From positions 1-6,508 of the forward strand of contig DAOUAQ010000312.1 of NCBI GenBank assembly GCA_034433375.1: a stretch of 6,508 bases of DNA, written 5' to 3'. The DNA comes from DSWT01 sp034433375 (GTDB taxonomy: Bacteria > Chloroflexota > Anaerolineae > B4-G1 > SLSP01). Both the position numbers and the translations under genes were made by a program. Positions 1 through 5,470 of this stretch are shown here, piece after piece. The stretch's first letter is position 1, and each line of letters begins with the position of its first letter. Under the pieces are notes generated by a model. That model searched no databases, had not been told where the DNA came from, and saw only the letters and a program-made list of their open reading frames with translations.

Positions 1-2
1 GT

Positions 3-374
3 TGGGCGATTAGCGCGTTATCTTTATTTGTAGCGGCGTGGTTGGTCGCTGGTATCCGCGTGGATGGCGGCGGGTGGGTCATCTACGCAGCGATGGCAGT
101 GATTTTGGGGCTGGTCAACGCCTTCGTCCGCCCGCTGCTCAAGCTGCTCACCTGCCCCTTGATTCTACTCACCCTCGGCCTGTTCACGCTTGTGGTGAAC
201 GCCCTGACCCTGCTGCTGTCGGCGTGGGTAGCGAATAGCGTCTTCCATGTCGGCTTCTACGTGGATGGCTTCTGGCCGGCGTTCTGGGGCGCGCTCATCG
301 TCAGCATCGTTAGCGTGGTGCTCAACGCTTTTGTGAAAGACGACGACGATCACAAGAAACGCAAAGAGCATTGA
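3..374 (+). CDS. Phage holin family 4 / YvlD-type small membrane protein, 3' portion (5' end outside window)
   Basis: The reading frame is open to the left edge of the window. Residues before the first possible TTG start at 42 (W-A-I-S-A-L-S-L-F-V-A-A-W-L) are hydrophobic and fit the family's first membrane helix, so the gene begins upstream and TTG42 is probably not the true start. The visible 123 residues contain about four membrane segments, two copies of a V-D-G-hydrophobic turn (GIRVDGGGW and FYVDGFWPAF), and the central pattern LVNAFVRPLLKLL-x-CPL-x-LLTLGLF typical of Pfam Phage_holin_4_2 (YvlD-like). The C-terminus is a short charged tail (DDDDHKKRKEH). The family is widespread in bacterial inner membranes and, despite its name, most members are not phage lysis proteins; their function is poorly known. 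A terminator follows, so it is not part of the nusA operon. Family assignment is fairly sure; function is not inferred. Confidence 0.82.
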   Translation, partial: WAISALSLFVAAWLVAGIRVDGGGWVIYAAMAVILGLVNAFVRPLLKLLTCPLILLTLGLFTLVVNALTLLLSAWVANSVFHVGFYVDGFWPAFWGALIVSIVSVVLNAFVKDDDDHKKRKEH

Positions 375-403
375 GACGCGGCTTCCCTACACATAACCCT
401 CAG

Positions 404-442
404 CGCCCCGGATGGTTTTCATAGCCTCCGGGGCGTTTTGTT
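404..442 (+). terminator. Intrinsic terminator after the holin-family gene
   Basis: A 9-bp perfect stem, CGCCCCGGA (404-412) with TCCGGGGCG (427-435), encloses a 14-nt loop and is followed by TTTTGTT. It lies 30 nt after the stop codon of the membrane-protein gene and separates that transcription unit from the nusA promoter. Confidence 0.9.
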
Positions 443-507
443 GCCGTGAACTTTGTCAGGTTAGATAACAATGCGTCGCAAAACAGCGCACAAACTGATT
501 CTAACCC

Positions 508-536
508 TTGCGTAAACCCCATAAGTATGTTATAAT
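508..536 (+). promoter_or_regulatory. Sigma70-type promoter of the nusA operon, extended -10
   Basis: The -10 box is a perfect TATAAT (531-536), preceded by TGT (528-530), which makes an extended -10. The -35 box is TTGCGT (508-513), only half matching TTGACA, but the spacer is exactly 17 nt. Transcription should start near 542-544, giving a leader of about 100 nt before nusA. The position between a terminator and the operon's first gene supports the call. No start site has been measured. Confidence 0.78.
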
Positions 537-572
537 CCAAAGCACAAGGGAATAGATGCGCGATTGCGCACC

Positions 573-604
573 AGAAAAGTGGGGAGTTCCCCCACTTTTC
601 TTTG
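573..604 (+). terminator. Terminator-like hairpin in the nusA leader (candidate attenuator)
   Basis: AGAAAAGTGGGG (573-584) pairs perfectly with CCCCACTTTTCT (590-601) around a 5-nt loop AGTTC. The GC-rich core GTGGGG/CCCCAC is followed by TTTTCTTT (596-603), the layout of an intrinsic terminator whose U-tract can also pair with an A-rich left flank. It lies about 30-60 nt downstream of the predicted transcription start and ends 39 nt before the nusA ATG, so it would cut nusA transcription short if active. A smaller hairpin, TGCGC (557-561) with GCGCA (566-570), sits just ahead of it. Termination activity is inferred from shape only; an RNA-stabilising role is the alternative. Confidence 0.65.
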
Positions 605-642
605 TAAATCGTACCTGATGGGATGCGGGAGGCAGATGGGAC

Positions 643-2667
643 ATGAAAAGTGAGTTCTCCCTGGCGTTTAATCAAATATGCGCTGAGTATAGTTTGCCAC
701 GGGAGGTTGTGCTGGATGCGGTTCGCGCGGCGTTGGTCACGGCTTACCGGCGCGACTGGAAAGTCGGCGCGACGCAAAATGTCGCGGCTGACATCAGCCT
801 GGAGACCGGTTTGGCGCGCATCTACCTGGAAAAGGTCGCCGTGGAAGCTGTGGAAGATCCCATTACCCAGATCGCGTTGAAAGAGGCGCGTGGACTGAAG
901 GCCGGCGCGCAGCTTGACGAGTTGTTGATGGTGGATGTGACCCCCCACAACTTCGGGCGGATCGCGGCGCAAACCGCCAAGCAGGTCATTACGCAGCGAT
1001 TGCGCGAAGCGGAGCGGGAGAGCCAGTTCAACCGCTTCAGCCGCCAGGAAAACGAGATCATCATCGGCACGATTCAATCGGTCAGCCCGCACGGCGTCAC
1101 CCTGCACCTGGAGCGCACGGAAGAGGCGCATATGCCCCGGCGCGAACAGATTCCAGGGGAACGCTACATGCTACACCAAAAAATCCGGGTCTACGTTCTG
1201 GAAGTGAAGCGGACGTCCCGCGGCCCGGAAATCGTCGTCAGCCGCAGCCACCCGCTGATGCTGCGCCGTTTGCTGGAACTGGAAGTGCCCGAAATTCGCG
1301 CAGGACAGGTGGAGATCAACGCCGTTGCGCGCGAGGCCGGAATGCGCGCGAAAGTCGCCGTCTCCACCCGCCAGGCCGGCCTCGATCCGGTGGGCGCGTG
1401 TGTGGGGATGCGCGGCATCCGCATTCAAACCATCTCCAACGAACTGCATGACGAGCGCATTGACGTCATCGAATGGCACAAAGACCCGGCGATTTATATT
1501 GCTCATGCGCTGAGTATGCCCCAGGTGCTCAGCGTCGTCCTGGACGAGAGCAACCCTGGCGGGCGCACAGCCTCAGTCGTTGTACTCGACGATCAACTGT
1601 CGCTGGCGATTGGCCGTTCGGGGCAAAACGCGCGCCTGGCGGCGAAATTGACCGGTTGGCGGATTGATATCCAGGGGGCGACCGAGGCCGCAATGTGGGC
1701 TTTGGAACAGATCAACACCACGCCCGATCTTTTGGACGTGCTCAAGACCGCTGCGCCCTTGATCCCGCGTTTGGCTGCCGTTATGCGCACCCACGAGAGT
1801 GAGCATTATCCCTACACCGACGAAGAGCGCCGGATCATCAAGACGGCGGTGGAAGCTGTGCGCGAAGCCATCATCAGCCGGCGCGATGCGGACCGTCCAG
1901 CCCTGCGACAGGCGCGCGCCCGCCGTTCGGCCCAGGAAAAGGCAGACGCCGAACGCCGCCAGGCGCAGCAGGCCGCTCGGGCGAGCGTGCCGCGTGCAGC
2001 TTATGAGAAAGACCTCAAGGAGCTTAACCTATCCGATAAGGTTTACAGCCATCTCCTCAACAGCGGCATAAGCAACGTTGGGGACGTGATGGAGCGCGTG
2101 GCAATGGGGGATGAGGCGCTGCTGATGATCGAAGGCGTCGGCGTGAAGGCGCTGCGCGAGATCAAAGACGCCGTGACTGCCAGCGGCCTGCGATACCTCG
2201 AAGCGGGTGAAGCGCCAGCGGCAGAAGAAGTGACCGTGCCTGTTTTGGTCGAAGCGGCCGAGGCTGGCGTCGCCGAGGCGGAGGGTGAACTGCTTGCCGA
2301 AGAAGTCGCGCTGTCTGCGGAAGCCGTCGTCACTGCGGAGGCGGTCGCCGGTGAAGTTGAGGAACCAGAGGTCGCTCTTGAAGCCGAAACCGCGCCGGAA
2401 GTCGCGGAGGCGGTTACGGTTGATGTATCGGTCAAAACGGTCGAGCCGCTCGAAACTGAGGCGGGTAAAACCGTCACATTTGCCGAGAGTTACGTTGACA
2501 TCTTCGAGGATGATGAGCTTCTTGATGAGGATGACGATCGCAAAGACAAGCGCAAGAAGAAGAAGGGACGCACCGTTATGTTTGACGACAAAACCGGCGA
2601 GACCTTCGTGGTGCGCAAACGTCGTCGTCACCAGGATACGTGGGACGATTTTGGGGATGGATTTTAG
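643..2667 (+). CDS. nusA: Transcription termination/antitermination factor NusA with long C-terminal extension
   Basis: NusA binds RNA polymerase and nascent RNA, and modulates pausing, intrinsic termination and rRNA antitermination. The 674 residues hold the canonical core: N-terminal RNAP-binding domain (about 1-132, opening with the usual M-x-S-E-F), S1 domain (about 136-202, IIIGTIQSVSPHGVTLHL), KH1 (about 205-282, loop GMRG at 255-258) and KH2 (about 283-347, GRSG at 324-327 in AIGRSGQNARLAAKLTGW). Beyond the core come a charged helical stretch (about 392-450, rich in Arg/Ala/Gln), a helix-hairpin-helix-like segment (about 455-516, MIEGVGVKALREI), an Ala/Glu/Val-rich linker (about 521-610), an acidic patch (620-632), a Lys/Arg patch (633-643) and a tail TVMFDDKTGETFVVRKRRR. 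B. subtilis NusA is about 370 residues and E. coli about 495, so this is long. ATG643 has GGGAGG (627-632) 10 nt upstream and gives the conserved N-terminus. rimP is not directly upstream. Confidence 0.97.
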   Translation: MKSEFSLAFNQICAEYSLPREVVLDAVRAALVTAYRRDWKVGATQNVAADISLETGLARIYLEKVAVEAVEDPITQIALKEARGLKAGAQLDELLMVDVTPHNFGRIAAQTAKQVITQRLREAERESQFNRFSRQENEIIIGTIQSVSPHGVTLHLERTEEAHMPRREQIPGERYMLHQKIRVYVLEVKRTSRGPEIVVSRSHPLMLRRLLELEVPEIRAGQVEINAVAREAGMRAKVAVSTRQAGLDPVGACVGMRGIRIQTISNELHDERIDVIEWHKDPAIYIAHALSMPQVLSVVLDESNPGGRTASVVVLDDQLSLAIGRSGQNARLAAKLTGWRIDIQGATEAAMWALEQINTTPDLLDVLKTAAPLIPRLAAVMRTHESEHYPYTDEERRIIKTAVEAVREAIISRRDADRPALRQARARRSAQEKADAERRQAQQAARASVPRAAYEKDLKELNLSDKVYSHLLNSGISNVGDVMERVAMGDEALLMIEGVGVKALREIKDAVTASGLRYLEAGEAPAAEEVTVPVLVEAAEAGVAEAEGELLAEEVALSAEAVVTAEAVAGEVEEPEVALEAETAPEVAEAVTVDVSVKTVEPLETEAGKTVTFAESYVDIFEDDELLDEDDDRKDKRKKKKGRTVMFDDKTGETFVVRKRRRHQDTWDDFGDGF

Positions 2668-2708
2668 CTTTAGGCCAGTCATTGCTATGCAGTCTTTCTG
2701 TAAGTCCT

Positions 2709-2730
2709 GATTGCCGTCGGAAATGCAATC
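2709..2730 (+). other. Small inverted repeat in the nusA-ylxR gap
   Basis: GATTGC (2709-2714) pairs with GCAATC (2725-2730) around a 10-nt loop. It lies in the otherwise featureless first part (2668-2774) of the gap after nusA, where I find no open reading frame worth calling and no convincing promoter. It may be part of the folded untranslated region ahead of the downstream terminator. Confidence 0.35.
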
Positions 2731-2774
2731 TATGATGCAGATACGACGTGAATTAAGATTATCCTAGCGGGATA

Positions 2775-2796
2775 CTCACCGTCCAGGGGACGTGAG
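2775..2796 (+). other. Hairpin abutting the nusA-ylxR terminator
   Basis: CTCAC (2775-2779) and GTCC (2781-2784) pair with GGACGTGAG (2788-2796) with one bulged C (2780) and a 3-nt loop AGG, giving nine base pairs. Its 3' end meets the 5' arm of the terminator at base 2796. The six bases GGGACG occur twice (2787-2792 and 2796-2801), so the terminator's 3' arm could in principle pair with either copy. That would let the two folds compete. Confidence 0.5.
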
Positions 2797-2833
2797 GGAC
2801 GCCAGACAGACTGCTGGCGTCCCTTTTGTTTCT
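2796..2833 (+). terminator. Intrinsic terminator between nusA and ylxR-infB
   Basis: A 10-bp perfect stem, GGGACGCCAG (2796-2805) with CTGGCGTCCC (2814-2823), has an 8-nt loop and is followed directly by TTTTGTTTCT (2824-2833). This is a complete intrinsic terminator. It lies inside a syntenic operon, 17 nt upstream of the ylxR start, so it should reduce or condition read-through into ylxR-infB. I see no strong promoter between nusA and this site, so downstream genes probably rely on partial read-through or on an unrecognised promoter. Confidence 0.85.
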
Positions 2834-2850
2834 ATGGCGCGGAGCAGACA

Positions 2851-3198
2851 GTGAAAAAGAAGCAACAGCCACGGCAAAAACACATTCCGGCGCGCACTTG
2901 CGTGGCGTGCCGCGCGCAGCGCGCGAAGCGGGACCTGGTGCGAGTGGTTCACCTCACCGAGGGTGGGGTTGTTGTGGATGAGATGGGGAAGCAAAAGGGC
3001 CGGGGCGCTTATCTGTGCCGCCAGCGCGCGTGCTGGACCCGCGCTTTAAAGCGCGGCGCGCTCAATCAAGCCCTGCGCGTAACCCTGACAGCGGAGGAAG
3101 TGACGGCGCTACAACGTTACGCCGCCGCGCTTCCAGAGACCCTGGAGACAGGCGCTGCCAATCCAGGGGACGAAAACTTGACAGAGGAGGAGGTTTGA
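2851..3198 (+). CDS. ylxR: YlxR family (DUF448) RNA-binding protein
   Basis: A 115-residue basic protein with the YlxR hallmarks: RTCVACR (15-21), a Lys/Arg-rich turn leading to LVRVV, and GRGAYLCRQRACWTRALKRGAL (about 50-71), where GRGAY is the family signature. Members are small RNA-binding proteins encoded between nusA and infB in many bacteria; the B. subtilis homologue has been linked to RNase P RNA. Four cysteines (17, 20, 56, 61) are spaced CxxC...CxxxxC, which could hold a metal, though this is only suggested by spacing. The start is GTG at 2851, with GGAG (2841-2844) 6 nt upstream. The stop lies 2 nt before infB and the gene's last codons carry the infB ribosome binding site, so the two are likely translationally coupled. 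The C-terminal 25 residues are acidic and poorly conserved-looking. Confidence 0.93.
   Translation: MKKKQQPRQKHIPARTCVACRAQRAKRDLVRVVHLTEGGVVVDEMGKQKGRGAYLCRQRACWTRALKRGALNQALRVTLTAEEVTALQRYAAALPETLETGAANPGDENLTEEEV
3184..3193 (+). promoter_or_regulatory. Strong Shine-Dalgarno that fixes the infB start
   Basis: GAGGAGGAGG, embedded in the last ylxR codons, ends 7 nt before ATG3201. It decides for this start over longer in-frame options that reach back across ylxR (to about 3015): those would add a ylxR-overlapping segment unlike any IF2 N-terminus and have no comparable ribosome binding site. Confidence 0.88.
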
Positions 3199-3200
3199 AT

Positions 3201-4979
3201 ATGGATCAGAAAGAAATCACGATTCCAGAAATTATCACCGTCCGTGATCTGGCCGATTTATTAGGAGAAACGCCAATCAAGATCATCAAAATCCTGATGA
3301 CCAATGGCGTGCTTGCCAGTATCAACCAACAGATTGATTTTGATACGGCGGCGGTCATCGCCAGCGAGTTTGGCTTTGAGGCCAAACAGCCTTATGCAGA
3401 ATTGGAAGAAGACAAACAGACAGAACTTTCAGCCTGGCAGATCCTGCTCTCGACGGAAGCGCCGGAGGACCTGTGCAGCCGTCCACCCGTCGTCACCGTT
3501 TTGGGGCACGTAGACCACGGCAAAACTTCGCTTCTCGATGCCATCCGGCACACCAATGTCGTCGGTAAAGAAAGCGGTGGGATCACGCAACACATCGGCG
3601 CCTACCAGATCAAACACAACGGCCGGCGCATCACCTTCCTGGATACGCCGGGGCACGAAGCATTCACCGCGATGCGCGCGCGCGGCGCCAACACGACCGA
3701 CATCGCTGTGCTCGTGGTCGCCGCCGACGATGGCGTGCAACCCCAGACAATCGAAGCGATCAACCACGCGCGCGCGGCGCACGTCCCCATCATCGTCGCT
3801 CTGAACAAGGTTGATAAGCCTAACGCGCAGCCTGAAGTGGTGAAACGCCAGTTAGCCGACCAGGGACTCATGCCTGACGAGTGGGGCGGCATAACGATGG
3901 TGATCCCGGTCTCGGCCAGAAAACAATCCGGTCTGGAAGACCTTCTCGAAGCCATTCTGCTGGTGGCGGATGAAGCCTGCGTGCAAGCCAACCCCGAGCG
4001 TGACGCCGTGGGCACAGTCCTGGAAGGGCGTTTGGATAAACGGCAAGGGCCGCTGGCGACCGTTCTGGTTCAGAATGGGACGCTGCGCACCGGCGATATT
4101 GTCGTCGTCGGCAAGACCTGGGGCAAAATCCGCGCACTGGAAGACGAAAACGACAAGCGCCACCGCACCGCGCCGCCGGCCACGCCCACCGTCGTCGTTG
4201 GATTGCACGACGTACCCGCCGCCGGGGACCGTCTCGAAGTCATCAAGGACGAGCGCACCGCGCGAGCCATCGCCCAGAAACGTCAGGAAGAGGCGCGGGC
4301 CAGAGACATAGCGCGCGTCGTGCGCCCGCTTTCATTGGACGACATCTCTAACCGTATTCGGGAGGGGCAGATCAAGGAACTCAACATCGTCCTCAAAACC
4401 GACGTGCAGGGTTCCATCGAACCCATCGTCAACAGCCTGGAACGGCTCAGCAACGATGAAGTCAAGGTGAAGGTCATTCACGCGGCGGCCGGCAACATCA
4501 GCGAGTCGGACATTAACCTGGCGCTGGCTTCAGAAGCTATCGTCATCGGCTTCCGCGTCAACACGGATTCCGCCGCGCGGCGCATGTCTGATATGGAAGA
4601 CCTGGACATCAAAACGTATGACATCATCTACCAAATCGTTGAGGATGTCGAAAAGGCCGTCAAAGGGATGCTGAACCCGGTCTATGCCGAGAAAGTGATC
4701 GGCGAGGCGCAGGTTCGGCAGACGTTCGACATCCCCAGAGTGGGGCGTATCGCCGGATGCTTCGTGACGGATGGCGTCATCCAACGCAATGCGAAGGTGC
4801 GCGTGCTCCGCAACAATCAAGTTGTTCACCAGGGGACACTCAACTCGCTCAAACGCTTCGACAAGGATGTGCGCGAAGTGCGCCAGAGTTTTGAGTGCGG
4901 CGCCAAACTGGAAGGATTTGACGCCGTTGAGGCAGGGGATCGCTTGCAGTTTTACGTGATGGAACGGGTGGCGGCATAA
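3201..4979 (+). CDS. infB: Translation initiation factor IF2, short form
   Basis: IF2 is a GTPase that brings fMet-tRNA to the 30S subunit and promotes joining of the 50S subunit. The 592 residues start with an IF2_N-type helical domain (about 6-56, ITVRDLADLLGETPIKIIKIL). The G domain follows, with P-loop GHVDHGKT (102-109), switch I region GGITQHIGAY (126-135), DTPGHEAF (148-155), NKVD (202-205) and SAR (238-240). Next come domain II (about 268-350), the linker helix, and domains III and C2 (FDIPRVGRIAGCFVTDG, about 509-525). All GTPase motifs are intact. It lacks the long charged N-terminal extension of E. coli IF2 (890 residues) and is close in size to the Thermus protein (571). It sits 2 nt after ylxR and 77 nt before rbfA. 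Confidence 0.98.
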   Translation: MDQKEITIPEIITVRDLADLLGETPIKIIKILMTNGVLASINQQIDFDTAAVIASEFGFEAKQPYAELEEDKQTELSAWQILLSTEAPEDLCSRPPVVTVLGHVDHGKTSLLDAIRHTNVVGKESGGITQHIGAYQIKHNGRRITFLDTPGHEAFTAMRARGANTTDIAVLVVAADDGVQPQTIEAINHARAAHVPIIVALNKVDKPNAQPEVVKRQLADQGLMPDEWGGITMVIPVSARKQSGLEDLLEAILLVADEACVQANPERDAVGTVLEGRLDKRQGPLATVLVQNGTLRTGDIVVVGKTWGKIRALEDENDKRHRTAPPATPTVVVGLHDVPAAGDRLEVIKDERTARAIAQKRQEEARARDIARVVRPLSLDDISNRIREGQIKELNIVLKTDVQGSIEPIVNSLERLSNDEVKVKVIHAAAGNISESDINLALASEAIVIGFRVNTDSAARRMSDMEDLDIKTYDIIYQIVEDVEKAVKGMLNPVYAEKVIGEAQVRQTFDIPRVGRIAGCFVTDGVIQRNAKVRVLRNNQVVHQGTLNSLKRFDKDVREVRQSFECGAKLEGFDAVEAGDRLQFYVMERVAA

Positions 4980-4983
4980 GATA

Positions 4984-5041
4984 AAACGTGAAACGTAAAA
5001 CGTAAAGTGCTTCTTACGTTTTACGTGTTTACGTTTTGCGT
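4984..5041 (+). repeat. Inverted array of ACGT-core heptamers forming a long hairpin between infB and rbfA
   Basis: Forward units AAACGTG (4984-4990), AAACGTA (4991-4997) and AAACGTA (4998-5004) are followed by complementary-type units TTACGTT (5014-5020), TTACGTG (5021-5027), TTTACGT (5028-5034) and TTTGCGT (5035-5041). The two halves form a 13-bp perfect stem (4993-5005 with 5014-5026) with an 8-nt loop (AGTGCTTC). Past an internal loop it continues with 6 more pairs (4984-4989 with 5031-5036). The array fills almost the entire 77-nt gap and stops immediately before the rbfA Shine-Dalgarno. No clean U-tract follows, so it is not a typical terminator. Confidence 0.85.
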
Positions 5042-5042
5042 G

Positions 5043-5050
5043 AAGGAGGT
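5043..5050 (+). promoter_or_regulatory. Shine-Dalgarno that fixes the rbfA start
   Basis: AAGGAGGT is a near-perfect anti-16S match 6 nt before ATG5057. An in-frame TTG at 5036 lies upstream of it, inside the repeat array, and would place this motif within the coding region, so ATG5057 is preferred. Confidence 0.9.
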
Positions 5051-5056
5051 TGGCTT

Positions 5057-5470
5057 ATGAGCAAAAAATACCTGGGGCGCGTGAACCAGATGATCCGGCG
5101 CAAGCTCACACAACTGCTCCTGGAAGAGAGCAACGATCCGCGTCTGGCTAATGTCACCATTACCGATGTTGATGTCAACCGCGATACGACGCGCGCCGAA
5201 GTGTTCTATAGTATTATCGGTTCGGCAGAGGAGATCGCCGAGATACAGACTGTACTGGATGGCGCAGCCGGCTGGCTGCGCAGCGAGATGGCGCCGACGC
5301 TGCGCTTGCGGAGTTTGCCGAGGTTGGTCTTCACCTACGATCCATCGTTGGCGCACGGCGCGCGGATTGAGGCGCTGTTGCACCAGGAATTGCACGAGCA
5401 ACACCTGGATGAACAAGACAACGCGGAAGACTTTGAGGAAGACTTCGACGCTGATGATGATCTCGACTGA
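5057..5470 (+). CDS. rbfA: 30S ribosome-binding factor A
   Basis: RbfA is a single KH-like-domain protein that binds the 30S subunit and assists late maturation of 16S rRNA, notably its 5' end and cold adaptation in E. coli. The 137 residues show the conserved order: basic N-terminal helix (RVNQMIRRKLTQLLLEE, 8-24), DPRLANVTITDVDVNRD (27-43), AEVFYS (47-52), the AAGWLRSEMA helix (70-79) and the C-terminal strand RLRSLPRLVFTYD (83-95) followed by SLAHGARIEALL. After residue 118 comes an acidic tail (DEQDNAEDFEEDFDADDDLD), likely disordered. ATG5057 follows a strong Shine-Dalgarno. The 3' end overlaps the next gene by 14-17 nt, which implies translational coupling. Confidence 0.95.
   Translation: MSKKYLGRVNQMIRRKLTQLLLEESNDPRLANVTITDVDVNRDTTRAEVFYSIIGSAEEIAEIQTVLDGAAGWLRSEMAPTLRLRSLPRLVFTYDPSLAHGARIEALLHQELHEQHLDEQDNAEDFEEDFDADDDLD

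Noticed and set aside
42..374. A complete 110-residue protein starting at TTG42
   Set aside because: The frame stays open to the window edge and the residues upstream supply the expected first membrane helix, so the gene is truncated by the window and does not start at 42.
400..1131. Minus-strand open frame (243 codons) across the nusA promoter and 5' end
   Set aside because: It would cross a terminator, the promoter and the leader hairpin, and its translation shows no recognisable domain.
2029..2682. Minus-strand open frame (217 codons) opposite the nusA 3' end
   Set aside because: It mirrors the Ala/Glu/Val-rich low-complexity part of nusA; no family motifs and no plausible promoter or ribosome binding site were seen.
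2285..2710. Second + strand frame with a very basic protein inside the nusA 3' end
   Set aside because: The Arg/Lys/Ser-rich translation is a frame-shifted reading of Glu/Ala/Val codons in the nusA linker; no independent start signal was seen.
3015..3200. An upstream-extended IF2 N-terminus overlapping ylxR
   Set aside because: The extra segment is the out-of-frame reading of ylxR; the strong Shine-Dalgarno at 3184-3193 and the family N-terminus both point to ATG3201.
3178..3206. Perfect TTGACA at 3178-3183 as a promoter for infB
   Set aside because: No -10 box lies at 16-18 nt; the position holds the infB start codon. The hexamer is part of ylxR coding sequence next to the Shine-Dalgarno.
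4984..5041. CRISPR-like or terminator interpretation of the heptamer array
   Set aside because: Units are 7 nt and contiguous with no spacers, so it is not CRISPR. The hairpin is AT-rich and lacks a following U-tract, so it does not fit an intrinsic terminator.
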